From the NCBI GenBank assembly GCA_030062745.1, contig CP099839.1, positions 3,167,001 through 3,231,000 on the forward strand: a stretch of 64,000 nucleotides of DNA. Reading direction: 5' to 3'. Source of the stretch: Capitulum mitella (taxonomy: Eukaryota > Arthropoda > Thecostraca > Pollicipedomorpha > Pollicipedidae). Below are positions 36,584 through 48,770 of this stretch, in pieces. Under the pieces are notes generated by a model. That model had not been told where the DNA came from, searched no databases, and was given only the letters and a program-made list of their open reading frames with translations. The first letter of the stretch is position 1, and each line of letters opens with the position of its first letter. The position numbers were made by a program, and so were the translations under genes.

Positions 36584-38471
36584 CTTCATTGAACCTAACA
36601 GCATATCAGCAGTTAGTTAACTTCATATGGAGGGCTTCAGTGGCTCTCACCAGTTTTCTTTGTCTTAGTTCAAATTCAAATTACCAGGACAAAAGGAAGC
36701 TTCGTGCGCTCGAAGCGGCTTATATCCGAGACACTGGCCTGTCCACCAACCGACAAATGAGCCTGTGCTCGTCTCTGTCGAACACAGGATGGAATATGAC
36801 AGCTTGCCGTAGGAGCGAGGCTGTGAAGTGTAGAGACAGTGAGGAGTGGACGTTGACTTGTGATCTGTGTTTTAACCCGCGCACGACTGTCGGTCGGTTT
36901 CGAACATGCGCAACTGGAGGGGAGCAGTTGGCCGCCCCCCTCTAACTCACGAACGGTTGTTCGTACGATGAAAATAAGCATACCGTTGGAAAGCTTGTGA
37001 CGAGTAGAGCTCGAAACTGGTCTCATTTTTAGTTTTAGATAATATGTAAGCAATTTACGCCCTATATATGTTTTCTCATAGCCGACTGCATGACACCGAG
37101 AAATGGCCTGAATCTCAAGGACTGTGACTAATAACGCATTGGTAAAGGCACCAGCGCACAAGTAAAGGTCCGCGGATGCCGATACACGTCTAATTTCCCA
37201 GATTTGTCCAATGTGTACGCCGAAACGTTGAGTTAAAGACCCGGCATTTCTCGCGGCAGCTGTAGGCGGGCGCTGCTGCCGGATGCAGTAACAAATTGAC
37301 GGGAACTAATTTTAGCGTTCCTTTATTTTCGCGAAAAAGACGGTCTTTGTAAATTCCATTGATCTTAGTGGTTCTTGTGGTGGTTTTTCATGCTTAAATT
37401 TGGGAAAAATTCATTAGTTACCTATCTACACAATTGGCGGGGCTTTATTCGCGAGAACCTGTTTATTTCCAAAACATGCTATTTTTCAAAACTTTTTGAG
37501 GTTCGTGGTATTACTTACGTCTGTGCAAGCTAGTTCTGCCATTTTCAACCTATTCTGAGTAATTCATCGCCGATTTTGACGGTGGTACATTTTGGCTCAC
37601 TACAGTTATTCGTGACCTGACCTCAGGTCAATGACTGGAAGTCATTGATACTTTGCCCAATGACGGTAACTAGATATCTGCTTTATTTCACATTAAAAAT
37701 GTTATGAAATATTCCGTCAATTTTCGAAAAAAACGACGACATGTCTTAAAAATGGGCTTGACGTTAGGTCAATGAACCGGAAAATTCCGAAAAATCTGAG
37801 ATAGGAGATTTGTTGCATGTATCACGGTCACTAATCCCTGAAAGTATTATTGAGATATCTTGTTTTGCAAAAAAGTTAGAGGGCGCTAAACGTTTTTGGA
37901 CATAGGTCTGTTTGATCTGACATAGATCAGGCACCTGACCTGACCTGAGGTCAAACTTTTGACATGAGATGTAACATTGATGAAGCAAAAGGTACACGAC
38001 GTTTCGTGACTCTGTGTTTGTTCGTTCTCTCGCATTCCCAGAAAAACCTCAGGGGGGTGGCAGTCAACTGCCCCCCCCCCAGTCGGGCAGGGGTTAAAAC
38101 GTGTTTCATAAATGGTAGTATCCTGCTTTATTGTGATGTGTGGCACTGTGTGATTAAATGTGATATTGCTTGTAAAATGCACCCATATCTTGATGTCAGC
38201 TATTCACAGGACAGTTTGAAAGACTGAAACGACTTGAACCTGGCTTGATTCCAATGGTGTCCTTATGCCTGAATATAGTATTGGAAATATCAAAACGTTG
38301 AAACAGAGTTTTGGTTTCATTTTACATGAATTTGAACCGGAAAAAACTGATGAGAGTTACTAAAGCCCTCCTTAAGAAATTAGCCAACTGCTTATATGCT
38401 GTCAAGTTCAATAAAGCGTACTTGTTAAAACCTGTTTCCGAAGTACTCTCATGTATATATGTATATATGTA

Positions 38472-38514
<43 letters not shown>

Positions 38515-38818
38515 TCGGCAAAGTACCGTCACAAAGCAACGGCAGTGACGTCTGTTGTTCCTTCCATCCTAAATTTCGAAAACACAGTCGAAAACGACAA
38601 ATCAGCGTTCAGAGCTCGGTCTTTCCCACAGCCCAGCGACTGCAATGTCGGCTCTCTGGAACGACGACCGCAGCGGCACCATCGGCTACCTGGTCTTCGT
38701 CGGCGACGTGTTCTTCCTGGACAAGTTCGAGTGGCCAGCAGACAGCGTTCCTCCGATTGCCGACACGCTGACGGGGCCGTTCCGCCTGTGCGACAATCTG
38801 CCCAGCTGCGACGACTGA
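25238..38818 (+). CDS. Secreted PAN-like / Thr-rich mucin / hemopexin-like protein (5' end unresolved)
   Basis: Two exons are supported: 25238-26726 (acceptor TTTCAG, donor GGGCT|GTAAGT, phase 2) and 38632-38818 (acceptor CCCACAG, stop TGA 38816-38818). The first opens with LLLAFPCTVA, the end of a probable signal peptide whose ATG lies upstream. Next comes a Cys-rich PAN/apple-like segment (CAAGCARNDTCRGFSL...CQYW) and then about 215 residues of Thr/Ser-rich, surely O-glycosylated mucin with three tandem repeats of 33-36 residues. A Cys-containing region with beta-propeller-like blades (SIDAVEEIVLDGENQLLMV) follows. Joining the exons yields SGLPATAMSALWNDD...YLVFVGDVFFLDKF, which resembles a hemopexin blade (LP, DAA-like, YFFKGD-like) spanning the junction and so supports the splice. 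The 12-kb intron is full of transposons. The product is probably extracellular matrix, mucus or adhesive; the exact role is unknown. AATAAA lies at 39044-39049. Confidence 0.72.
25624..25910 (+). repeat. In-frame tandem repeat of the mucin domain
   Basis: GCTAGCGCAA-starting units begin at 25624, 25732 and 25831, with spacings of 108 and 99 bp. The length difference is exactly three codons, so the reading frame is kept. Units encode ASATYTTQGDPATTT-type Thr/Ser stretches that differ at a few positions. Confidence 0.85.
27386..27410. promoter_or_regulatory. Paired TCACGTGA E-boxes
   Basis: GTCACGTGAC at 27386-27395 is followed by ATCACGTGACC at 27401-27411. TCACGTGA is the core of the MiT/TFE (CLEAR) and USF type bHLH-Zip site. 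The pair lies about 660 bp into the mucin intron. The motif is seen; function is inference. Confidence 0.35.
27445..27552. repeat. 18-bp minisatellite, six copies
   Basis: Six consecutive 18-bp units of the form GGGTCAGYCCCAGGGGCC cover exactly 108 bp. In one frame it reads as an SPRG(R/T)V-type hexapeptide repeat, but the frame has no other support as a gene. Confidence 0.75.
27872..29050 (+). mobile_element. Family A TTAA element, copy 2
   Basis: It begins CTAACCCGTCCCCGACTGGGG (TTAA mutated to CTAA) and ends GTCCTGCGCG-TTAA (29047-29050). It is collinear with copy 1 and contains the same TGACCT/AGGTCA palindromes. Non-coding. Confidence 0.75.
29583..29637. repeat. (AT)n microsatellite
   Basis: Pure AT dinucleotides with a single interruption. 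Similar tracts occur at 20503, 21647, 36513, 38451, 40037, about 40327 and 44046. Confidence 0.9.
29814..32270 (-). mobile_element. Family A TTAA element, copy 6, split by a nested element
   Basis: TTAA at 29814-29817 and at 32267-32270 delimit an inverted family A element. Its two halves (29818-30189 and 31399-32266) are collinear with copy 3, and the interruption at 30190-31398 is a separate family B element. Confidence 0.75.
30190..31398. mobile_element. Family B TTAA element, copy 1, nested in family A
   Basis: It starts CCCTATTCCCGG and ends GAATAGGG, giving 8-bp perfect inverted ends of piggyBac style. The host family A sequence has a TTAA exactly at this point (37232-37235 in copy 3), here decayed to AAAA and TAAA. 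Non-coding. The second copy is at 41562-42960. Confidence 0.75.
32271..34120. other. No gene seen
   Basis: AT-rich intronic DNA within the mucin-like gene. Short open frames of about 60-120 codons on both strands resemble no protein, and no clear repeat termini were identified. Confidence 0.4.
34130..35490. repeat. Possible foldback element: degenerate CGAATATCG repeats in inverted halves
   Basis: About 34140-34430 contains diverged repeats of the CGAAATATCGAACAA type. About 35200-35480 contains the same vocabulary in reverse complement. The 750 bp between them is different. This fits a foldback-like element with repeat-built inverted ends, but the match is loose. Confidence 0.35.
36872..38097 (-). 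mobile_element. Family A TTAA element, copy 3
   Basis: TTAA at 36872-36875 and at 38094-38097 flank CCCGCGCACGAC...GTCGGGCAGGGG. It is inverted relative to copies 1, 2, 4 and 5. Non-coding, dense in TGACCT/AGGTCA palindromes. Confidence 0.8.
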
Positions 38819-39049
38819 AGAGGCCGTGCCCGGAGACGTGCACCGACTCTTGTCGTTTGAAAATAATTGTAGGAGTGTAAAGTCAAGAGTCAGTGCGAAT
38901 TTGGTTTAGATATTTTGGCTTCAGAGCTCGCAGTTCTAATAAGCTGTATTAATCGTAAGCATTTTTGTTGGTGTTTGTATTTATGTTAGGTTCTTAGCAC
39001 CATGTACGTACTTGTCTTGTGCTGCTGTTAGCCCTCGTAACAAAATAAA
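38819..39049 (+). terminator. 3' UTR and polyadenylation signal of the mucin-like gene
   Basis: AATAAA at 39044-39049 lies 226-231 bp after the stop codon. The run of A that follows is genomic here. Confidence 0.6.
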
Positions 39050-40032
39050 AAAAAAAAAAGAAGAAACGTTAAGTTATTTCCATTACCTACAGACCCTATT
39101 ACTCAGTAAATGACTTTAAGGCACCGCCTGCTGTAATACTTCCTGAAAAAATTACAATGATGCATAAATGCGACATTAAAAAAAACTTCCTTGCTACAGC
39201 ACCCAGTACTTACTGGTGCGGTGGCGATGGAATTGTCGCAGGCGTATGACTGAACCCGGCCTTGGCCCGGCCAATGGGATGGAAACAAGACGTGTATGCG
39301 TGGACAGAGGGACGCTACCCTTTGAGCCAGTCACAGAAAAGTTCTCATTGCGAGGGAAGAGCGGGAGATTTGCTTATACCGTAGAATGTATGTATCCTGT
39401 GCCTCACGGCACACACCTGTAGTAACCGCACAGTGCGGTATCAGCATATTCATAGAGAACAGTATGTTATCACCTGAAGCATGCGATAAAAGCACTTTGA
39501 ATCGCAAGGAAGAGCGTCCGCTGCAAAAAATGCAGGAGTGATTTTTTAAATGCTGCGAATGGCGAAGCTGCGAACAGCGAGAGTCCGCTGTATTCTGGGC
39601 GACAGCAGTATCACGAATGCTCGTGTATTTAGAACGTAGAGACGCACGGATTCCTACACTTGACAGCTTCGCCAATGCAGCACCTTTACAACAGGGCACT
39701 TCCAACGGTGTATGAGGGTAGAGAGAGCAGGAACCGCGGTTGGACGAGGCGACTGCTTCGCGATCCACTTCCGAAACGATGCAGATCAATCAAATGGACT
39801 CAGTCGTGCCGGGCTGCGAAATATTCAGTGGCCGTGCCGCGCCGAGCGGCGGGGCTGCGAAATGTTCAGTGGCTGTACCGCGCCGAACGGCGGGGGCAAA
39901 CGCAGTGGTCATTGAGAACACGTCAGTGACATTGTGACGAGCTTTTAACTTTCCATTGCTTTGCTTTCGCGTTATAGCTGATTTTCACAAACATATGTCC
40001 ATATGCACATGTGTATATGTGTACATATTCAC

Positions 40033-40085
<53 letters not shown>

Positions 40086-40356
40086 ATATAATTGGAAGGC
40101 AAGTAAAACTTTAGTTTGGGCTCTCTTGGACCATTACACATTAAAAAAGAGCAGCCCACCCTAAATTCCAATGTTTGATCATTTCCACTGAAGGCTGAGT
40201 CTTAAACTCTCCTAAATGTGGATGGTTACCAATATTTGTGTGAATGTCCGACTCCTCTTTTTCTGTTCATCTCGTGCTATTTTCTGGTTTAAGGCACAAC
40301 ACACACACAAACACACACACACACACATATATATATATATGTGTATATATATATAA
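39050..40356. other. No gene seen; local duplication and microsatellites
   Basis: A 41-bp tandem duplication (GGGCTGCGAAATNTTCAGTGG...GCGCCGA) lies at 39811-39894. An (AT)n tract lies at 40037-40080 and (CA)n(TA)n at about 40297-40355. No supported gene. Confidence 0.5.
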
Positions 40357-40364
40357 ACTATATA

Positions 40365-43300
40365 CATAGGTGGGCATCGTTACTAAAAAATGTAACTTCG
40401 TTACTCGTTACTCCGTTACTAAAAAAAGCCAGTCCGTTACTCGTTACTCCGTTACTCTGCCTTAAAAAGTAACGGAAGTTACCGTTACTCCGTTATTCCG
40501 TTACTTTTTTAAATGCAGCGAAAACCAAGCGAACGCGGGTTTTAAGTCTTTTATGCTGCTTTGTGGTTGTAAAACGCATTCCATATACAAAGGGAAGAAA
40601 CAAAAAGCGCTTACCCAAAACACTCCGCTAGCTGCCCATTGCCCTCACCAGCCATTGCAGAGTCGGCGGCGCCGGGACAACAGCCGCGGCGGGTATTCTA
40701 CCACTGTGTTAGCCACAATGTTCAAACCAACGAATTCCTGTTCATTGCCCGCGGCGCCGACGGAGCGGGAACAACCGGCGCTGGAGCGGACGCATGCAAA
40801 ATGCGACAAACAGCGGACATCTATCGACTGGGTTTGATCAACAATGCCTCTCGAAGTATCCGCCCTGAACATAATGGTCTCCGTTCAGAGCTCGTTTTGG
40901 TCTCGCGAACTTCTTGTTTTGTTTTGAAATTATGTGTGTGTATTAGTTTGCGTACGAACGCGTGCGTGGAGGTAAGATTCCTGATACCTCTGACGTTTTT
41001 TTAATACCAAACGACGAAGAACTCAAAAAAACATGACTGATATGGATTTTATTATTGTGAAATAAAAGACTAAAAAAGGTGCTTTAGTACCTCTTCAGCA
41101 CCCTTGAAAAGACAAATTAGCTATAAAAACATGGTCATAAGTAAGATGCAACGGAGGATGTTAGCCGTTCACAAGTGGAACATTTTGGAACGATAACGTG
41201 ACCTGACCTGACCCCTGTGAAAGGCCAAAATTGATATCAATGAACTCGCTATTGTCTTACGGTTCAGTATATGTCGCTTAACTTCAGGTTTTCAGGGACA
41301 AGGTATTATGTCTATTTACCTAATTCCAAGGACGTGTTTTGACCTTTCATGGCGTCTGGTGGCCTCAAAATTGACCTGAGGTCAAAGCTCTTGAATGTTT
41401 TCGTCCCGGTTTGACAAAACCTTTCCGCCGGTGTTTCCCTTTTTTCCGTGCGATATATGGGAGCCGAGATCCTGGGAGGTGCGGAAATCCACGCTCCCCC
41501 TCCGGCCGAGCAAAGGGCATTCTGAGCCCGGCCGGAGACGGGTTAAAAACACTTCATTTAACCCTATTCCCTGGGGGGGGACAGATTCTGCTACCCGTGT
41601 CTTTTTGCTTGTCGCTCCCACACTGTTTGCCGCAGCGCCACAAGATTTTCTGGCGTTTCATGGAATTGATACATACGTGTTTTGTCAACATTTAAAAAAA
41701 AATCGGTCCCGCAGAGGCGGTTCCAAGCCCCCGTTTTCGGCGGTAATGTGCTGTGCGTGAAGCTGCAAAGTTGTGCGGTTCACTATCGTGACATTCTGAG
41801 TAGAAATAAAGATCACTGACTCATTTATATAGTCATACACATCCTTAACAATGCGTATGCACACACATTTTCAGGCGAACGCACCCCCAGGTACTGAAAA
41901 AATGGGGGAGCACACTATTGTGCTTATGGTGCCCTCCCAATTTTGTTTACCTGGATCCACCTCTGCGCTACATATAAACTTAAACTGGCTTGCTAGTTGT
42001 ACATCTGATGTATATATCACCCAAAACAAACAAAAACAAAGGAAATTTCTTATTTGAAAAATCACCCTTCTTGCCCTCCCTGGAACTGCCTATGGTTTTC
42101 TATTTTGAATTTCAGCCTTCTGTATATAAAAGCCTTGGACATTCCAAGCTGAACCGTGTTATTCCCATGAAAATTGGTTGGTAAACACGGCCGCAGTGAC
42201 CTTTCAAAAATCCCGAAATTTTGAAGTTTGTTTGCCCCCATGCCCTATTTTCGCAATTTTTGAATTTTTGGGATCCGGAATTGGAGATCTCGTTGAAACA
42301 TATTAAATGGCATTCATCCCATCAACATTGGACGAATGCACCTCGAGATCTCTGGAAGGGCGGGGAGGGGAGGGGGCAGAATTGGTAATCTTCACCTTTC
42401 GGCCAATGCATATTTTTCGAAGGTGCAAAAGTGGCAACGGCTCATATCATGTTTGAGTTTGGGTCCTCACTTCTGCGTCTACAAAAAATAATGTGTCAGC
42501 CGAAAGGTGTTTCGGCCAGTTGATATTTTTTTCGGGAACGCAGGAGTGGTAACTCGAATCGCATGGACAATGTAGCCTGTCCTCCAAGTTAAAAATGATT
42601 TAACCTAACCTGACCTAAAACCTACTGTATGGTTGCAGGGATTGCCCTAGATGGGCATGTAAAACTAATTTTTTGTTAGGTTCAATTTGCTTGTTTTTTT
42701 GGTTTGGTTAGCTCGTATCGGCTGAAGGCAAACATGTGTCAACTGAATCAAAATTCAAGAGTTACCTAACCAAGTCAGTTTACACATCCAGTAGGGTCCA
42801 GTGCTTAGAAAAATACCTGAATGGGCTAAATTGTTCACACAACTTGTGTTGCCACTTCCGCGTCTCCAAAAATTACGCGTAAGCGTCGGCCGGAAGGTAG
42901 ATTACCGCAGATCTGCCCCCCCCAGGGTAATGTGAATCTCACTGCCTGCAGAGAATATGGTTAAGGAAAATAGTCCAAGCAATAGTCGACAAGCTTCATA
43001 ATTATGCTTCACTACTGACAACTTATTGTGCACATTCTGTTCTCACCTGAAAATACCGTAAATAATGTTTCCTCTTGATATGTGCCTTTAGGTTTGAAAG
43101 GCTACTCTTGTGACCCTTGATTATAACTTCTTTCGGTCGGCACAGGACATACGTAAAAATGACGTTTTTCCCCTCCTCCTAAAACTCAAAGTTCGTTTCT
43201 AGATGTGGCCATGGGTGACCCAGACCGGGCTCGTCCGCTGCCTCCGAAACTGAGGCACCGTCGAACTCGGAGTCAAGGTTTTCGACCTCCAGTGGCGGCA

Positions 43301-44043
43301 TAAAGACGCCTTGATGGGACATTTTAGTGTCAGGTAGTTAAAATTTCAGGCCAGTCAAGAATCAGTCACCACTCCATCGCCCCATGGACATCACAGATCC
43401 AAGGCCATGGCGGCAGTAATCATGTGCTCAACAGCCTTGAGTGATCTTGGCGGGGAACCGTGTGGCGGTGGTAAGCAATCCGTGACTAACTTGAGACAAC
43501 ATTGAAAACTGCCGTCAGCTGGCTGTTCCAGTATAAATGACAATAACTTTGATATCTTTTAGCCCGAAAAATGACGACTGGTTAATTTATAATTTTAAGT
43601 CATATCAAACTTACGCATAATTCAATACTTTTGTCCGAAAATAGACCAAAGTCAGCTGGCCTTTATACTGAACCATTGCCGCCAGCTTGCCGTCAACGTT
43701 TATCAGCTGACGAATATTGTCAACAAGTCGACTCTGCGATTGTCAGCTGAGTGCGCGCCCAGCCGCGTTTGTATCTCCGCACGCTATTGGGTGTTGGCTA
43801 TTCAAGTAGCCAATGGCGTGTGCCGATGCAAATAAAGCCGGGCGGTGTCTGTAAGGAGTTTAAAAAGTAACGGAGTAACGGAGTAACGGACCAAAAAGTA
43901 ACGGAGTAACGGACCACAAAAGTAACTTCCGTTACTCAGTCCGTTACAGTAAAATAAAAGTAACGGGTCCGTTACTCCGTTACTCAAAAAAGTAACTTCG
44001 TTAGTAACGGAGCAACGGAGTAACGGACCAGTGCCCACCTATG
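40365..44043. mobile_element. hAT-superfamily element, 3.7 kb, non-autonomous or decayed
   Basis: Perfect 12-bp inverted termini CATAGGTGGGCA / TGCCCACCTATG are flanked by identical 8-bp target duplications ACTATATA (40357-40364 and 44044-44051). CA...TG ends with 8-bp duplications define hAT. Subterminal regions (40373-40510 and 43860-44030) carry many GTAACG/CGTTAC repeats in opposite orientation, as hAT transposase-binding regions often do. No transposase frame is seen. A family B TTAA element is nested inside at 41562-42960. Confidence 0.85.
41562..42960. mobile_element. Family B TTAA element, copy 2, nested in the hAT element
   Basis: TTAA at 41558-41561 and at 42961-42964 flank CCCTATTCCC...GAATATGG. 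The ends match the family B element at 30190-31398 with one base changed. Immediately upstream, 41430-41546 ends GACGGG-TTAA and matches 23190-23330, suggesting a third TTAA family. Confidence 0.7.
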
Positions 44044-44051
44044 ACTATATA

Positions 44052-46001
44052 TATATATATATATATATATTCATGTGAAGATGCTTGGTCTTTGGCTTCA
44101 ATGGTAATCTTCTTATACTATTTTAGGCGGCCCCACTAACATGTTTGACTCTGCGACTCAATAACGACATAAGGACCAAGTCGGCAGCAGTAGGGGTCAC
44201 GGTAGCATTGGCAACCGAGGACAACAAAGTCCGTAAATGTCGGAAAGCTATCCAGCCTAATGCCTTTATGGCAATGACTGTGCTTTATGACATCTTCAAC
44301 GTAATGGCGTAATATCTCAAGTTTTTTTCTAAATCCATCAGGGCGTCGCAGAAAGTTCACAACTGATTATTATGGTCACACCATGAACTGAACTCCTCCC
44401 TAACTGCATTGTTTCTTTTCAGATCGGATTGCAGTTTGACGGCCACATTTGGAGGCGTGTTGATAAATGGGGTCTCTTGGAAACGAAGCAATGCTGAAAG
44501 CTCAACGGCTGGTGGACGTTTTTCCCACTCTGCCCGTACATATGACACGGTGCCAGACGTCCAAGGGCTTTAAAGGGACGCCCGAGTAAGAGTAAACCAT
44601 GGACGTAAACTACAGGACCATGGCCCATGGACATACCATGGACGTAAACCACATGACACTGTCCTGTGAATGACATTCCACGCAGGCCGCCATACTGGAT
44701 CAGCCAGCTGTCAATGTCTCCGTCCCCGCTGCGTGGGGGAATATGCGACCCGTTGGGCTAAGTGTCACCTCCAATCTGGCTGCCTGGCTTAGCTGACTTT
44801 AGCGCTGGTTCCTCCGACCCCGAAACGACCCCACCCACGTCCACCCTGGCCCCACTGACCCTCTGTCCGTACATACCCCACCCTGACTTCACCTAACCTC
44901 AACGACCGTTACCTTGACTCCACGGACCAGGTATGTGATCACACCAACCACCACGATGATCCCTTCCGCCCTCACCCTGATCCCAAAGATCCCACACTGA
45001 CCTCTATCTGTCGTCACCTACCGGCACCCTTACCCCAACGACTCTCGACTTCCCTACCCGACCCCAATGCTCCTCGCCGCGACTGCGCCTCAACTCCACC
45101 TACCCTGACCGACTCCACCCCCCATCACCCTGATTCCATCAAATGTCATCAGGATACCTTGACTGCCACCCTGGTCAGAACGGTCATCAGGTCAGGCGAC
45201 CCAATAAAGTGCCTGTCCGAAGGTCCTAGCATGGTGCGCCGTCCGCCGACGATGATGGATCGGCCGCTCGACTGCCGACCATGTGAGCCGTAGCGAATAA
45301 AACTATGGATAGATTTTAAATTTTACATGTCAAAGATGCGTTAAAAGTATGTGAAAAGGCTAGCGAAAGGATGGTATTCTAGCTCCAGTGATTGTAAACA
45401 TATTTACAAAGACGTGAAGGCTTAGGATTTTTGCCCCCAACAGCGCTCGTGCTCAAGTGAACATTGCGCCTTTAAAAACCCCACATATAGGTACTTACAT
45501 CGAGCTTTCCCACGAGTTTCCTCAATGAAGTTTAGCAGAAGACTCGTATGGTGTCATCAACGGACAACGCCAGAATAGGGTTGTTAATTAATTTTACATG
45601 TCTGCTTCTGGCCATCAGTCAGCAAAACGATTATCAAAAACATCGTCAGCAACATTTTTTTGAGGAACCGAATCCATGTATGAAAAGCTGTCGAAGGTGG
45701 GGCAGCTAAAAACCCATGTGTTTTTGCGGAATGTGTTTATTTAATGCACTTGCACTGGAGCGTGCTTATGTAAAAGGAGGCTGCTGGGTGCTGGCCTTGG
45801 TCGTCATGATGAAGTCCAGGCTTGCGGACAAGTTTGATTGTACACGCATGTTGCCGAGCGGCGGCATGATAAATCATACAACTTGTGCGGGGTCAGACTT
45901 CCCCGCCACGGGCGATCACACGGCACAAGAGCAGGGCACCGCCAGTTATTGCGCATTAGCAACATGCTTCCAACAGCACAATATCGTGCAGTCGCACGTC
46001 C
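44052..46001. repeat. No gene; degenerate CACCCTGACCCCA array
   Basis: 44820-45190 consists of diverged CCACCCTGACC/CCAACGACC phrases of about 20-30 bp. The rest is unremarkable AT-rich DNA. Short frames at 44136-44676 (minus) and 45716-46123 (plus) have no recognisable content. Confidence 0.4.
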
Positions 46002-47156
46002 TTAACCCGCCCGCGGCTGGACGAACAAACGCAGCTCCACGAAACTTTGTGTACTTTTTGCTTGACTATTTTTACATCTTGTTTCGAATTTCTACCTCAG
46101 TTAAAGCCAGGTATCTGACCTAGATTAGGTCGAATTGACCTATGCCCAAAATCGTTTAGCGCCCTGTAACATTTTCGGAAGACATGATCCCACGATAAAA
46201 TTTTCAGTCATGAGAGCTCATGATAAATGCAGTAAATCTGCCATCTCGGATTTTCCGGAAATTCCCGGGTCACGTAAGGTCAAGCCTTTTCTCAGCACAT
46301 GTCGACCTTTTTCGGCAATTGACGGATTTTAATAATTTGAGTGTGGGGAGATGAAGACATCCAGTTTCCGTTAATGGGCGAAGTTTCATTGACTCCAACC
46401 ACTGACCTGAGGCAGGTCGCGAACAACTGTTATGAGCTAAAATGCACTGCCTTCAAAACCGGCGATGAATGACTCAGATCAGGTAGAAAATGACAGGACT
46501 GACTCGCACAGTTGCAAATGATACCGAAAAGTTCAAAAAGTCTGAAAATCTCATATTTTGGAAATAAACAGGTTCTCGCGAATAAAACTCCGCCAGTTGC
46601 GTGGACTGGCAATAACGAACTTTTCAACATTTAAACATGGGAAGCTATCAGATGAACCACTAGGATCAAGAAACAACACTTTGAAAGGCTTATTTCGCGA
46701 AAATAAAGAAAACCTAGCATTATTTCCCGTTAATCTGATATCGGTTCGCCCACAGCACCCGTAGTGCAGCAGTACGAAAATCGCGGTGTGTTTAACTCAA
46801 CGTTCCGGCGTATATATTACACTACTCAGGGAAATTAAACGTGTTTCGGCGTATGAGGACTTTCACATGTCCGCTGGTGCCTTTACCTAGACCTTATTAG
46901 TCACAGTCCTTGAGATCCAAGTCGTTTCTTGGTCTCGTGCAGTCGGCCATGAGAAAACATATATATGGCTTAAATGGCTTATATAGTATCCAAAACTAAA
47001 AATGAGACCAGTTTCGAGCTCTACTCATCACGAGCTCCCCAACGGCGTGCTTATTCTTATCGTGCGATCAACCATCCGTCAGTTAGAGGGGGCGGCCAAC
47101 CGCAGCCACCCCCCCGTCGGGCGCCCATGGCCCGACTGCCAGGCGGGCGCGGGTAA
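46002..47156 (+). mobile_element. Family A TTAA element, copy 4, internally deleted
   Basis: It begins TTAACCCGCCCGCGGCTGG (46002) and ends GGCGCGGG-TAA (47156, TTAA decayed). Compared with other copies it lacks the 5' G-run palindrome. Non-coding. Confidence 0.7.
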
Positions 47157-47779
47157 TTATATAAAATAAATCAATAATAAAATAAACAATGAAATAAAAA
47201 GCGCGGGTCAAAAAAGGCCTAAGGGGTATGTTCGGTCTATTCGCGGATTCGCCTCATTTATGGGATTCAATACATACCTCCCGCGAAGGTCTAAGTCCAT
47301 TGTAGCATGATTACCTGATAGTGAACCTGATGGCGAGGAGGACTGACGTCAAGATGAATGTTATACGCGATATTTTTCGGTATCGGGGACTCAGCGGTAT
47401 TTATTAACAATTCGTAGCTGAAGTAATTTTGGTTGCCGGAGACTGTGAGTATGCAGAGACGTTCTATAGTCTTTGCCCACGAGGCAATGTTTGACAGTTG
47501 ACACAGACGCAATATTTCGAGGTAGGACATGTTTCTTCAGTTCGGTTGGTCATTTTGATACTGCACACCGGACGTGGTGCGCAAGAACTGAAATGGAACA
47601 TCCTCTTACCCTGACTGATGTGGCCGAGGGATGTCCATAATGACATGCATAAGCCCGGCATGCTCTCACGTCATGCTGTGGAGAAGAATTAATGACAGCC
47701 ATACCCTTGGTTTCTGAGAAACATGGGTTTTGACGCCACATGTGAGTGCCTGTATTGTTCTGCCTTTTAACCAGCCTGA

Positions 47780-47980
47780 CTTGGCTGTCAAAATACCGGT
47801 CGGGGGCCCGGACGGCCGGGTCCCCGGGCCCCTCTGGGCTGCGCCTGTGCTGCCATCTCTTGGCCCAAAAGCCCCATTCGCGCGCGGACGCCGCCGCTTC
47901 AAGGCGTCCGGCCGGAGACCGCCGTGCCGCCTGCATCTCTACAGCCAATCAGGAGCCACGTCCAGCCTGACGTAATAGCT
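47780..47980. promoter_or_regulatory. GC-rich island with CCAAT and CRE-like sites
   Basis: A CpG-rich block of about 200 bp with AGCCAATCAGG at 47941-47951 and TGACGTAA near 47968-47975. Open frames exist on both strands, but no splice site or similarity decides between them. It could be an orphan promoter or first exon. Confidence 0.3.
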
Positions 47981-48770
47981 AATGAGAGGAAGGCCGTCGG
48001 GTCGTCGGGTGCGCCAGTAATGGCCACGCAGCGTGGGTTGCTGCCGAGGTGCGGACGACAGGCCGGTTCACTGAGAATTCAGAGGTAATTCATAGGCTGT
48101 GCTAATCGTTTCTAAACCTCATCCAGCTCATTCGGTAAGCCGACAGCTCATGTCAGCTTACCGAACTCCGACTGAAGTTTTTTGTATGATGTATCAGGAC
48201 GCTGTATTTTACATCACATTCTGTCATGGGCGCGGGGACCATAGGAGGTTGAAAGGATGGTGCACGGGGTCGGTAATCCTTTAGAAGTGCAAATTTAGGG
48301 CGGAATTCCCATATGACCCTTCCTTTTATTTGAAGAGTCACGAAGTGCAACCAGCGACGGCAGAAGGGGGGGGGGGCAGGAGGGGCGGTCGCCCCCCAGT
48401 CTGACGCGTGGGGGGAGGCAAAGCTATGTTTCCTCCCCAGAAATTTCGTTCACCGCACCAAGCAAAACCGCAAAAATCAGCCTTACGCTATTAAAAAAAA
48501 ACGTGGGAGCATCGCAGACAGACGATAATAATAGTGCAAATCCGAAGATCTTTTCAGATATGGTAGTCATTAAATTTCATGGCACTCGGCGCCTACAGAT
48601 ATAAAAGGGATACACTGTTTTTATATATCTATGTCCCTTCTTTGTCTATGCTCGGCGCCCATTACAAGACGCGACGATTCTGACGATGATTTCACAAGTC
48701 TGCGCTGCAGCCTTTTGCACCAAGCGTGACGTCAATAGGAAGAAATATAACTGTTTTTGTGAACAATAAT

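Larger units (their letters stand above)
26727..38631 (+). other. 12-kb intron of the mucin-like gene
   Basis: It is bounded by GTAAGT and CCCACAG. It contains three family A TTAA elements, one nested family B element, a 34-35.5 kb degenerate inverted repeat, an 18-bp minisatellite and (AT)n tracts at 29583-29637, 36513-36579 and 38451-38510. No credible internal exon was found. Confidence 0.6.

Noticed and set aside
40639-41004. 121-codon frame inside the hAT element, considered as a transposase remnant
   Set aside because: No hAT dimerisation or BED-finger motif is recognisable, and overlapping frames are equally open.
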